NCBI GenBank assembly: GCA_001599715.1
Contig: BCHU01000002.1
Coordinates: 558,001 to 622,000 of the forward strand
Direction: 5' to 3'
Length of the DNA: 64,000 nt
DNA from: Phaeotremella fagi
Taxonomy: Eukaryota > Basidiomycota > Tremellomycetes > Tremellales > Phaeotremellaceae
Position 1 is the first letter of the stretch, and the number at the start of each line of letters is the position of its first letter. The notes under the pieces are model-generated. The model ran no database searches. It had not been told where the DNA came from and was given only the letters and a program-made list of their open reading frames with translations. Shown piece by piece: positions 36,866-47,114 of the stretch. The position numbers were made by a program, and so were the translations under genes.

Positions 36866-38258
36866 ATGCCAGACCCAACAGATACAAAAGCTCTATTGCT
36901 CACACTCCCAACTCTCCTTCCATCCTCAACCTCATCCCCCTTACCTCATCCAACAGATGCAATAGCAGCCTTGGTACACACAATCCACACAGCTCTCGGA
37001 TTCCGACTAGTCCCAACCCCAAACAATCCTTTGAATCAACCACCAAATCCTCCAGATTTCCCAGCAGAACCTTCCTCCTCAGATGATATAGATATCGACG
37101 ACAGTGTCTCAGAAACTACTACAGCTGTTGATGTAGATGATGGGAATGTCGTTGCGACTGAAGGTTCACTTCCTTTAGGTTGGAACTCCAGAGGGGAAGA
37201 TTCGTATAGTTTCGAATATAGACATGAACAAAGTTCTTTGACTTTTAGGATTAGGATTGGTAGAATGGGAGGAAGGATACAGATTGATGCAACGGCTGAG
37301 GTAGGTTTGGTGTCCTTTCTCGACTAATGATATAGGATGGCGCACCCCATCACCTTTCGATCGTCCTTACAGACCTTTTGACACCACCAGCATTTCCCAT
37401 ACCAAGTTCATCGACGTCCTCAGGATCATCGTCGAGTTCTCCAGAAGCCCCAGCAAAATCTTTAGGCTTTAAATCTATCGACAGGTAGGGTCATTTCTCT
37501 GACAACCACTAATTTGTACAGCGTCACTACCTTTGTCGACCAATACAAAAGAGATGTAATCAGTCGACTATTACCAGGATTACAAAAGGAGGGATACACT
37601 GAACCGTGAGTACAGACCAATATCCATCTAACCCCACAGGACCATCAATCGAAGTGGACCAGAAACCCGAAATCCACCCTCAGGTTCCCGACCATCAGTC
37701 GAACCAAGACCAGCGAACCCGTCATCTCTCCTAGACCCCATAAACCCACGAGGTGGTCCCTACAACCCAGCCTCAGTAGGTCACAGAGATCTAGACCCAT
37801 TAGCCCATCTCCAACCCGCCTCAACCTTCAATCCCAGAGGAGACGGTGGAGGGATGTACGTCGATTTCAATCATCCATTATTCGATCGACGTCGACAAGA
37901 TCAAAATCCAGATTTCACCGGACCAGGAGGAACGATCCAACCTCCCGGAGCTAGATGGGATCCTGTTGGACCTGGTGTTGGAGGGGGAGGGGGACCAAGA
38001 TTCCCTGGAGTTGGCGGTAACCCTTTGAACGGGGTTGGGAGGGGTGATTCGGAATGGGGAGATGAGTTGCCACCTCCTGGTGAGTTTGGTCCGGATATCG
38101 GTGGGATGGGAGGGTTTGGGGGGATGGGTAGAGGTGGTCGAGGTGGGGGTGGGTTTGGACCGGGTGGTGGTTTGGGTGGTGGTTTTGGGGGTCTTGGAGG
38201 TAGAGGTGGTTTCGGAGGTAGTGGTGGTTTTGGAGGTGGCGGTGGAATGTACATGTAA
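36866..38258 (+). CDS. PSMF1: proteasome inhibitor/adaptor PI31
   Basis: This is a regulator of 20S proteasome activity and assembly, about 400 residues over four or five exons. The N-terminal FP domain includes PTDAIAALVHTIHTALGFRL, LPLGWNSRGEDSYSFEYRH and LTFRIRIGRMGGRIQIDATA. The next exon starts DGAPHHLSIVLTDLL. The C-terminal Pro/Gly-rich region carries the PI31 signature GGGMYVDFNHPLFDRRR and PPGARWDPVGPG. It ends in about 70 residues that are mostly glycine with Phe and Arg (GRGGRGGGGFGPGG) and closes GGGGGMYM. The PI31 family binds proteasomes through this HbYX-like unstructured end. Its promoter is shared with the divergent Snt1-like gene. Confidence 0.9.
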
Positions 38259-38647
38259 ATAGTGGCGTCTGGACTCGGATTGTATCAATATAGTGTAAAG
38301 CTTCCTTACGTATACTGTATCATATTTAAACGTTGATGATTCGTAATTGCTGTATTCTCGAGTCACCAAGGGATCAGTATAACTCGTCAACAATGTGTGT
38401 CAGGACGGACGTGGCACTGCAGGCCGATTCGATCTCCTTTACTGAAGATAGTACATTCTAGAAAGACTTGATCCTTTCATTGATTTTCCTTTGACGACTG
38501 TAAGGCCTTCCGAAAAAAAATGACTTGCATTACTTATCTTACAATGTGTACAACGTTTTCTTTTCTTTTTCGCCACCGCACTTTCATAGTTCAGTATCAA
38601 AACAAACTGAGACCCAGCTCCAAAACCAATCAAGAACAGTAAACGCA
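38259..38647. promoter_or_regulatory. upstream region of family gene 1
   Basis: Positions 38,441-38,512 resemble blocks upstream of family genes 2 and 4, sharing the core TTTGACGACTGTAAGG. A TTTCGCCACCGC element sits about 75 bases before the ATG. The left part is the PI31 3' flank. Confidence 0.6.
38441..38512 (+). repeat. duplicated promoter block, copy 1
   Basis: This block resembles about 70 bases at 39,541-39,620 and part of 42,440-42,530. All share CTTTGACGAC and a following CTTCC. Confidence 0.6.
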
Positions 38648-39323
38648 ATGTCGATGAACTTTCAAGACCCTGAAATCATTCCCAATGGGTTCATGCTATC
38701 CCGCTCGATGTCAGAGACCCTCGCCACAGATCAAGACATTATATACTCCCGATTTACTGATCAAGTTCAGAGCTAGTAAGTCAAGTTTCGTATTATCCCC
38801 GAATAACAACCTACTATTCCTTGTACAGTATCACTGCATTATTCATACCTTACCCTAAAAATTGTCCTGATACTGACTATAAATGTAATTCAGCTCATTG
38901 TCATGTAGAAGATACAAACAAATTTCAACTTGTTTGAAAATCCCAAATAAATCGATCATGTTAGCACTCATTAGTGAACAAACTTCAACAAAGTACGAAG
39001 ATGATGTTGCTATCCTACAGCTCACAGACAGACATCTAAAGGTTGTGGATTGTACGTCGCAGGTAGGTACAAGTAGTTTAGCCTCGAGAGCAGCGATCGG
39101 TAACGATCTCACCAAGAATGGGAAATGGGAAGAAATGGTTCAAGGGAGTTTGGAGGATTGGGTGAAGTATAAGGATAGTATATTTGATGAGACTGCGTCG
39201 AACTTCTTCAAGACTCATAGTGGGTTGGTCATCAAAACTCATTTAGAGCAATGTAGAACTCATTTCGGAGTCAGTCCAGGTGAGAAGGCAGTCAAAGAAA
39301 AGGAAGAATGGCAATTGGTGTAA
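38648..39323 (+). CDS. tandem orphan family member 1
   Basis: This is the first of five tandem paralogues of an unrecognised protein family. Exons are 38,648-38,775 and 38,894-39,323, joined in phase 2, and give about 185 residues. Exon 1 codes MSMNFQDPEIIPNGFMLSRS then MSETLATDQDIIYSRFTDQ. Exon 2 opens with YKQISTCLKIPNKSIMLAL. It also holds HSGLVIKTHLEQCRTHFGVS and ends KEKEEWQLV. There is no signal peptide, membrane segment or known domain, so it is probably intracellular. The STCL and THLEQ motifs are shared by all five copies. The 3' flank at 39,362-39,393 is identical over 32 bases to that of member 2, implying recent duplication. Function is unknown. Confidence 0.7.
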
Positions 39324-39410
39324 AGGAGGAATTGTTTCATGTCCTGTAGACTGTATATACGTAATGCGAATGAAGACTTGTTTGGGACGTATAATTCTGC
39401 CATCAAAGAT

Positions 39411-39769
39411 TCACTTACTCCTCTTCTTTCCAGCCCCATAATGATTTGGTTTATTTGACCTTGTAGAATTCATTTTCGATATTATAGTACTGTGTGTGGC
39501 ATGAGACTGCAGTCGAGTGACTGCATCCATCACCTTGCTCACTGAAGATGACGCAATTCTCAAAGACCTTGATCCTTTCTTTGAACCTCCTTTGACGACT
39601 GTAAGGTCTTCCAAGGAGATTTCGTTTTCTGACACTGGGTGCAATATGAAAATAACTTTTCTTCTTTCTTTTCGCCACCACAACTCATTGTACCATAATA
39701 ACGACAAACAGACACACACCAATCACACGTCCAACCCCCCAAACCAATCAAGTAGAGTAAACTCACGGT
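39411..39769 (+). promoter_or_regulatory. promoter block of family gene 2
   Basis: Positions 39,431-39,640 match 42,342-42,545 upstream of member 4 at many blocks, including CAGCCCCAT and CTTTCTTTGAACCTCCTTTG. The element TTTTCGCCACCAC lies at about 39,669-39,681. Confidence 0.65.
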
Positions 39770-40524
39770 ATGTCAATCAACTTTCAAGAGCCAGAATGCA
39801 TTCCCAAGGGATTCATTCTATCCCGTTCAATGTCAGAGACCCGCACCGAAGATGAAAACATTATATACTCCGAATTCACTGATCGACTCATGTCATACTT
39901 GTAAGTCATATTTCATATTTAACACCCTGTTACAATGCACTGACACTGATTATACTGTAATCCAGTAAAATGGCTTGTACCAGAACCAAACAAGTCTCAA
40001 CCTGTTTGAGATTTCCAAATTCATTGGCCATGTTAGCGATCATGAGTAAACAACTTTCAAACACGTATGAAAATACAGTTGCTATAATGATCAATGATCC
40101 GGATCTGAGGGTTGTGGATTGGCTGACGAGGGATATAACGACTTTCCGTAAGGAGGAAAGAGACGGCGCCGATCTCGGAACAAAAGAGGTTTGGGGAACG
40201 ATGCTTGAGAAGATGTGGAAAGACGGGGAGTACAGCCGGAATATTTTTGGCGAGACTGAGTGGAACTGTCTTGAGACTAATAGTGGGTTGGTGCTCAGTA
40301 CTCATCTTGAGCAGTGTGGAATTCATTTTGGAGTCAGTCAAGGCGAGAAGGCGGTCGATGAAAAGAAGGTTGATGAAAAGAGGGTTGATGAAGAAATGGT
40401 TGAAGAAAACAAGGTTGATGGAGAGATGGTTGATGTAGAGAAGGTTGATCAAGAGACAGTTGATGGAAAGACGGTTGATGAAAAAACGGCTGATGAAGAT
40501 CAGGAAGAATGGCAGGTTTTGTGA
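39770..40524 (+). CDS. tandem orphan family member 2 with pentapeptide repeat tail
   Basis: This is the second paralogue, with exons 39,770-39,900 and 39,966-40,524 and a phase-2 intron at the same place as in member 1. It is about 229 residues long. It starts MSINFQEPECIPKGFILSRS, and exon 2 reads FKMACTRTKQVSTCLRFPN. The conserved end motif is SGLVLSTHLEQCGIHFGVSQ. Between GEKA and EEWQVL there are nearly ten copies of a five-residue unit of the type V-D-E-K-x, coded by a 15-bp repeat (40,354-40,500). Member 1 lacks this insert but has the same flanking residues, so the repeat grew after duplication. The tail is highly acidic/basic and probably an extended helix. Function is unknown. Confidence 0.7.
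40354..40500 (+). repeat. 15-bp coding minisatellite, member 2
   Basis: Nine full copies plus 12 bases of a unit like GTTGATGAAAAGACG are in frame with the coding sequence. Each unit codes five residues of type VDE(K/E)x. Confidence 0.9.
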
Positions 40525-40976
40525 AGGAGGAATGTTTGTATCACATGCTGGTAGCTACACTTGTACATAATGCGAATGAAGACTTGTTTGGGACGTATAT
40601 TATGTTTTGATACAATGTACTTCAGTGAACCTATTTTTTGCCTCTCGAAAGTGAGAAATAAATTCGAGTTTGATTGTTGGGTGAAGGCTGAACAACTCAA
40701 TTCAAGAGTGATCTTTCATCAAGCTCTAAATGCAATGAACGAAACTTGAATTCTGGGTGTTCAAATTTTGTGGCGACGCCTCTCGATCCTTTGTATACAA
40801 AATAACTTCCAATTTCCCTTCACCGAATCTCCTTTCTCTGCTTTGGGATAGGTGAAGTAGACTTTGGTATATGATACTCGGATTTTATTGAGAGTTTCGT
40901 TTCTTTCTCCCTTTTTTGCCACCGTTTCTTGAGTGGACTTTCATTATTTCATCGAATTGAATTTTCACTCTATAAC
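40525..40976. other. intergenic between family members 2 and 3
   Basis: The first 75 bases include the 32-base block shared with member 1's 3' flank (40,568-40,599). A TTTTTTGCCACCG element at about 40,913-40,924 matches the family promoter element. The long duplicated block seen before members 2 and 4 is absent. Confidence 0.5.
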
Positions 40977-41569
40977 ATGCCGATCAATTTCCAGGATCCT
41001 GAAGTAGATGCTTTTGGTGGCATACTTTTGTGCATTAGTGAAAGACACCAAGCGGCAACCAAAGATGAAAGTAAGATATACTCACAGTTTACTGATCGAA
41101 TTTCGTAAGTGTAATTTATAAAACTCTGAAAGATTAATCCATGTATCGATTCTGACGAACATACTGTAACATTAGAAACACGATGGAAAGACAGAAATCT
41201 CTCTCAACATGCTTGCTGATGCCAAATGGTCGAATCACACTCGCATTATCAAGCCACCAATATTCAAAAAGCTGCTGGCATAGAGCTGCTATAGTACAAC
41301 GCGGTAGTGAAGACCAGATGATCCTCGATGTCCTAGGCCCTATGCATGGTGCTGGAATGATAGAATGGGAGACTGAAGATGGTTCGACTCATCAAGACGA
41401 CACCTTCTGGAAAAAAATGGTAGAAAAGATTTCTGGAAGATGGGAATGTGACGAGGATGGGACTTTTGATAGCGAGGCATTCAAACACATCCAAGAAAAT
41501 ACCGACCTTGTCATCACAACTCACCTCGAGCAAGGTAAGCTTCATTTTGGAGTCCCGCTGGCTCGATAA
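40977..41569 (+). CDS. tandem orphan family member 3 (diverged)
   Basis: This is the third paralogue, with exons 40,977-41,104 and 41,176-41,569 and a phase-2 intron at the family position. It is about 173 residues long. Exon 1 reads MPINFQDPEVDAFGGILL and ends KIYSQFTDRIS. Exon 2 opens NTMERQKSLSTCLLMPNGR, with STCL conserved. The C-terminal motif is TDLVITTHLEQGKLHFGVP, with Gly replacing the usual Cys after THLEQ. It ends right after this motif, at LAR, and has no EEW tail or repeat. The N-terminal LSRSMSET motif has decayed to LCISERHQ. It seems intact (no stop or frameshift) but is more diverged than 1, 2 and 4. Confidence 0.65.
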
Positions 41570-41790
41570 GGAATGAGAAGAAGGGGAGGAAGAGAGGGGA
41601 GTCGGAGTTTGTTCAAAGGAATGATGTCTATACTGCATGTACGGGAAATGTCAAGATTGTTCTTTCTGGTATGTCATTGGGTTATTGTACTTCCGTTGGC
41701 CAAGCCCCTCTGAATGAAAGCAAAAGTTGCCAAGTGGTCAGTAGTCATAATCAAGGTGACGGAATGTGGCATCGCCAGCAATGTACTGCA

Positions 41791-41807
41791 CAGTACAGTA
41801 TGTACTG
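41791..41807. repeat. short inverted repeat
   Basis: CAGTACA-GTA-TGTACTG has perfect 7-base arms. It could be a site or chance in this low-complexity stretch. Confidence 0.45.
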
Positions 41808-42341
41808 TATGTGCTCTCACTGTGCTGTTCCAGCACGTATTGTACTAAAGTCGTGGACCTCGATATTTATCAAAGGTCACCAATCCTTTGGGACTGTCCG
41901 TTCAGACCTCGGACGGTGCCGTTTTTTCTTCAAATGGATTTCAATATCTTCACTCTGATTTCCGTGCATCTAGACAAATTACAAAAACAGCATACACAAA
42001 AATTTGTTCAGATGTTAAGCAAGTGGTTATGAAAGTAATAGTACTGAGTATGCACTCCAATCTTTTCTATCACCTCCAATCTCTCGAGTTGACCATTAAA
42101 TGAATCGCTTCAACGAATATACTCTCTTAAGTTTGCTGTATTTGTTCCCAGAACATATCAAGATTACTAGCGATTAGTGATATCCTAGAAACATGTAAAC
42201 CATAAGGGTTCAATCGAATTCTAGTCGGGGGAGGATGGTGGTTAGAAAAGATTTTTGATACCAAGAATCTTTCTAATCTGTTGAGCAGCTTCTGACCTAT
42301 GCTTTATCTGCCACCAAAGCTTCACTCGCCCTATTCGTTTC

Positions 42342-42545
42342 CAGCCCCATCATAATTGGGTATTCTTGACCATTTCATTATTATAACACTGTCCATTTGT
42401 GCCACGAGACTACAGTTCAGTGACCGCATCGATCACCTCGCTGACTGTAGATGACGCAGTTTGTGAAAGGTTTGATTGATCCTTTCTTTGAACCTCCTTT
42501 GACGACAACAATGTCTTCCAAGGAGATTTCGTTATCTAACTGCCT
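42342..42545 (+). repeat. duplicated promoter block, copy 3
   Basis: This block aligns with 39,431-39,640 over about 200 bases with scattered substitutions. It includes CTTTCTTTGAACCTCCTTTG and TCTTCCAAGGAGATTTCGTT. Confidence 0.7.
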
Positions 42546-42685
42546 ATAATGCGAGTCAAATAAAATTTTCTTCCTCTTTCTTTTCGCCACCGCAATAAGT
42601 TGTAATTAGTTGTACAGTAACAACGACAAGCAGGCAAACTCACACACAGCACTCACACGTCCAACCACCAATTAGAACGCACAGT

Positions 42686-43528
42686 ATGTCAAAGAACTTT
42701 TCACCACCAGAAGTCATCACCAATGGATTCATGCTATCCCGTTCGTTGTCAGAAACCCTCACCAAAGGGAACCATACTATATATTCCGAATTCACTGATC
42801 GAGTCACTTCATACTTGTAAGTCAAAGATAGTTTCATTTTCAGAACAAAATCCTACTCCTTGTACACTGTTCATACTTTATTTAACACCCCAAAGACTGT
42901 ACTGATACTGACTATACTCTCATCCAGCGAGGGTTATGCTGTAAGAATGAAACAAGTCTCAACCTGTTTGAAATTCCCAAATTCCTCACTCATGCTAGCG
43001 ATCATAAGTGAGCAACATCCGGAGAAATATCGAGATACAGTTGCTACTGTACGGCTCAAAGATATGGATCTAGAAGTTGTGGATGGCACTGATGGGTTGT
43101 ATGAAGATTCGAGGACTTTGTTTCGGGAGGATCAAGAAGGTGCCGAATTCAGAGACAGCCAGGGTTGGAAAGATATGGCTGACAAGATGTCGATAAAGAA
43201 GCAGTTAATCAGTTTGTGGTTTGGCAACACTGCGTGGGATTTCATCCAAAATAATCGTGGGTTGGTTCTCAGTACTCATCTAGAGCAATGTAGAATTCAT
43301 TTTGGAGTCAGTCAAGGCGAGAAGGCGGTTGATGAATTGACGGTTGATGAAAAGACAGTTGATGAAACAACGGCTGATGAAGAGACGGTTGATGAAAAGA
43401 GGGTTGATGAAGAGACGGTTGATGAAAAGAGAGTTGATGAAGAAACCATTGATGAAAAGACGGTTGATGAAGAGACAGTTCATGAAGAGACGCTTGATGG
43501 AAAGCCGGAAGATTGGGAATTGGTATGA
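42686..43528 (+). CDS. tandem orphan family member 4 with pentapeptide repeat tail
   Basis: This is the fourth paralogue, with exons 42,686-42,816 and 42,928-43,528 and the same phase-2 intron. It is about 243 residues long. Exon 1 is MSKNFSPPEVITNGFMLSRS and then LSETLTKGNHTIYSEFTDR. Exon 2 contains VRMKQVSTCLKFPNSSLML and later RGLVLSTHLEQCRIHFGVSQ. Twelve exact-length 15-bp units (43,328-43,507) code the VDE-rich repeat, and the protein ends EDWELV. It is closest to member 2 in promoter, intron site and tail, yet the repeat numbers differ. There is no recognisable domain outside the family motifs. Confidence 0.7.
43328..43507 (+). repeat. 15-bp coding minisatellite, member 4
   Basis: There are exactly 12 copies (180 bases) of a GTTGATGAAGAGACG-like unit. 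One unit starts ATT, one CTT and one GCT, so the Val position varies slightly. Confidence 0.9.
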
Positions 43529-44249
43529 AGGAGGAATGCTTGTATCACGTGCTGTATGCTGTAAATAATGAGAATGGAGACTGATGTAATTGTGTCTGGG
43601 ATAACCTTTATCGAGAGATACTGTCACGACTTCATCCTGCATTCAAGTGAGGGGAGAGATGTAGCTGGTATCTTTGAATTATCAAAGTCTGACCTCTTTT
43701 CGAAATTTCGATAAAATGAAGCCTTCTCAAAAAAACACTTGGAAAGGAGCACCTTGGATGAATCAAACAGACTGCACATAGCTTGAGTGTCATAGATGAC
43801 ATTCAACTCTGCTGTAGGTCTCTGACAGTCTGGAACAGATTATATCGCGGCGTCATGTACTTGTACAAGTTGAATGGAGGTACGCCACAAAAGTCTTCGC
43901 TAGTGCCACACAGCATCTCCCTAAACTAGAGAACATAAATCCTCCTTTCTTCTCACAACATAAGAAAAGCTACCTAGCACCGCCGTCTCGAAAGCTTCAC
44001 TCGGTTAATTGAATACGTCATGGCTCGACTTGATTTACGGCCGGAAGGTCAAAGGAGGAAGGAAAGACTGAACCACTTTCTTTTCTTGCTCGGCTTTGAC
44101 AGTGTCCTTCTAACTAGCTGACTTCAGAACGACAGAGTGGCCAAATGGCATATAAAATGTCTCGAGGAGAAAGCAGATATTCCTCTCCTCATTCAAATCC
44201 ATAAGCTTGTTATATTATTGCCACCCAACCTAGCTCCAACATTATCCCT
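43529..44249. other. intergenic between family members 4 and 5
   Basis: This is about 720 bases. The first 60 bases keep similarity to the 3' flanks of members 1 and 2 (GGAGGAAT). I see no clear copy of the promoter block. ORFs on either strand lack support. Confidence 0.5.
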
Positions 44250-44806
44250 ATGTTGAATAAATATCTCAAGAGTTTTAGAGAAGCTTTCTCTCCCGAACCG
44301 TCTACTGACGATGAACCCATCGAAATGGACCCGATCAGTATTAGTGAGGATGGAACAGAGATAAATTCCCGTTTCACATCCAAACATCGGTGAGTCAGAC
44401 ACAATAAACAATGCGAATAACAGATTGACAAGCCTCCAGCAAAAACGTCTCGACATGTCTATGGTCACCGAGATCATCAGTCATCCTTACTCTAACCACG
44501 ACCGGTAGCAGAAGCGGAGTCAGTGTTGCAGGTTTCCAAAAACCTAAGAATAAAGATGATAAATGGTGTAATTGTGAAGACGAAGATCGTAAATCCATAA
44601 CGGTCGGTGGTGCGATGCAATTGACGAAGCTCACCGAAAGTGAAGATTGGGATGGGATGATTGTGAAGATGAAGACTAAATGGAGGAACGGGTCTGAATA
44701 TAAACCCCCCAGTGTTACTGATGAGTATTTGAAACTGGTTGATAGTTGTAAATCATCCTTGATTTCTACTCATCTCGAACAGTGTAGATTGCATAAATTA
44801 ATTTGA
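44250..44806 (+). CDS. tandem orphan family member 5 (most diverged)
   Basis: This is the fifth paralogue, with exons 44,250-44,389 and 44,440-44,806, about 168 residues. It also has a phase-2 intron at the homologous site, with acceptor CTCCAG. Exon 1 is unlike the others at first (MLNKYLKSFREAFSPEPS) but ends EINSRFTSKH, matching the YSRFTD region. Exon 2 begins KNVSTCLWSPRSSVILTL. It includes Cys-rich KWCNCEDEDRKS and ends SSLISTHLEQCRLHKLI with STCL and THLEQC intact. The HFGVS sequence after THLEQC is lost. The acceptor was chosen because two upstream AGs give in-frame stops. Function is unknown. Confidence 0.6.
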
Positions 44807-46200
44807 TGGTTGGATGGAAGGAGTTAATAGATTCATGTATGTAGATTTGAGTAATATTACAGTACCATTCAGATGAAAGAACGGTGCAGCAGACATTCCT
44901 CATCTAGTACAAAAGATTTGCCTAAACAGAGTTGGTAGTGTCAATTTGTTACTCTGACCTAAGGCATGACAGTAAAAGCATTGTAACCTCGTGGCACTCA
45001 CTCCATTCTGATCGCTGTTCGTAAGGTACATTTCTGCACCTATTGGCTGTGACAATACGAGCTCCTCTAAGAACACAAAGTTATCAAAGTTGTCGATTAA
45101 GTTATGTGAGAAAGAAACTAACTCGATCGAAGAAATTACAGTTCACACATGGAATAAAGTCGGCGAAGAGGCAGACTGAAGCACGACGATAGCGATTCCT
45201 ACGAAGCTTGATGTGATCATTGTGCGTCATTGACTGGGGAATCCAAAGCTATCGTCTGTGTCAAGTTCACAAGGTTTGGTTCTAAAAGTGTCTTGTGTCT
45301 TTAACCGTTGATTACCTGTCCGTTAACGGTTCGGAGGATTAACTGCAAACAGCACTTAGCTGCAGAAACCCCACAGTTTTGAATTATACCGCAAGTGGGG
45401 CCTTTTTCAAACGAAAAACAACTTAGCCCAAGCGACAGAGGCGAGAGGACCGGACACCGGCACCGTAAACCTAAAGTCCTCTTAATGAGATCCAGGTAAA
45501 CATAAAGATCTACCGGCGGTAGATCAGCCCTGTTTAGAGGAATCCTCTGGTCTCTTGCCTGGGATTGATTCACCGGAATCCTCTGTCTCCAAGCGAGGCA
45601 CATCTTCGGTGTAATAATAATCAGTCTAGAAGTGAACGTCGTAGTCCGGACCGTTAAGTGGATAGATACGAGATGGATATTGTTTGTGGCGAATGAACTA
45701 TATCCGACCTATCCCGACTGTGTACCGATAGTAGAATTCAGTTCACGGTAAGTTTTACGGTTTATCTTTAGAGAGGGGGAAAAGAGATGAGGATAATTTA
45801 GGCTGCTAAACGGTGTTGGATATCATCATACTCACGCTATACCACACCATCCATATCCGTATCCATTTCATATCCACTCAACTCTCTTCTTTCTTTACTA
45901 TACACATCAGTCTCTCTAACTACTGGAAATAACGTTCAACGTCAATTCAACATTCGCCATATCTATTCGAACTCGTCTAAAGACTTTTTTATTTAATTAA
46001 GCGGGCAGTCCGAATCAAAGTTAAAAACGAGAATTAAATAATAATATCAAACCTTGTATTCCTTTGGTGTTCGTGTCAACGTCGACAACAATTCCCACGA
46101 TCATTGGATTGAATAACATTCCTTTGTTCGACCTACACTTTGTTATCGAATAACGGTCACAAATATCGACAATTGGAATCAGATACCACAACTCGTTGCC
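44807..46200. promoter_or_regulatory. long intergenic and leader of next gene
   Basis: This is about 1.4 kb. An inverted repeat AACCGTT/AACGGTT lies at about 45,303-45,330, and GGAATCCTCTG occurs twice near 45,539-45,590. A pyrimidine-rich tract (45,880-45,930) precedes a probable long leader of the gene at 46,201. The ORF on the minus strand at 45,301-45,603 has no family support. Confidence 0.45.
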
Positions 46201-47114
46201 ATGTCAAACATGGATGATTTAATCGCCACCATCTCTGGTTCAATGCATGTTTCACAAGATGGCTACGATCTGAAAGCACTTCAAGTGAGTTGCTCTCCCC
46301 CTCTATCATATTTAATGCTAAAATATTTTCCCAGGCTCATCTCGCTCAAACGATCTTCGTCCCCCAAATGTCCTTGTCACCCAACACAACCTATCGTCAA
46401 ATGCCCTCATCCAGATCAACCTCAATGACTCGTAAACCTACACCCCTTTCCACAACCAACTACCCATTCAATTATCAACAACCACACGAAGCACCTTTAC
46501 CAAGTCCAGCAACTCAACAGACTTACTATAACAACGAAGATGTTTACAGTCGACCTAGCAATGTTCAACGTAGATCGTCTTATGGATTTGCGATTCCTGC
46601 AACACCAGGATTGAATCCACCACAATCGCCCGCCATGTCCATCGAAAACGGATTCGAAGGTGATGCGTTCGCACCATTATGGGAAAGAGAGAATCATTCC
46701 ATGAACAACAACAGCACCAACTCCTGGGCTAAATTCTCATCCAACGAAAACCAATCTCAATGGGCATCAACTTCAACCTCATCATTCAGATCATCAGGTT
46801 TCCATAATAACCCCAACCAGCATCCGTCACACCAAGGATCTTTGATAGGTAGACCACCGACTCCACCTGACGAAGCTGATGAATGTATGGATGAGGATAT
46901 GATTGATCAAGAGATGAACGAATGTAACGACGAGGACGAGGATGAGTATGAGGAGGAGGAGAGAGCTGTTAGCAGAGGTATGGGATTGGGTGTTGATTTG
47001 CGTCCATCTTCCAGTGGCGGTGGTGTTGGTTCTTTTGGATTCGGGTTTAGTGGATTGGAGCACAAGTCAACCGTTGATGATGTGGATTATAGCAGGGGTC
47101 GATGGAAAAGCTAG
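46201..47114 (+). CDS. disordered protein of unknown function
   Basis: This two-exon gene encodes about 288 residues. Exon 1 (46,201-46,284) codes MSNMDDLIATISGSMHVSQD and then GYDLKALQ. After an intron of about 50 bases it continues AHLAQTIFVPQMSLS. The N-terminal 40 residues look structured (helical), and the rest is Ser/Asn/Pro/Gln-rich. Late in the protein there is an acidic run (ECNDEDEDEYEEEE), and a Gly/Ser-rich tail ends SRGRWKS. Many SP/TP sites suggest phosphorylation. I do not recognise the family. A nuclear or cytoplasmic regulatory protein is possible but unproven. Confidence 0.65.

Larger units (their letters stand above)
41570..42685. promoter_or_regulatory. long gap before family gene 4, duplicated promoter block
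   Basis: This region is about 1.1 kb. The left half shows short ORFs without family similarity and a small hairpin at 41,791-41,807. The right part, 42,342-42,545, is the duplicated block also found before member 2. The TTTTCGCCACCGC element lies at about 42,582-42,594. Confidence 0.55.

Noticed and set aside
41671..42103. ORFs between family members 3 and 4, possible sixth copy
   Set aside because: No STCL or THLEQ motif and no matching exon pair; the region looks non-coding.
45301..45603. 100-residue minus-strand ORF in a long intergenic gap
   Set aside because: Composition looks like chance translation of GC-richer DNA, with no motif and no splice context.
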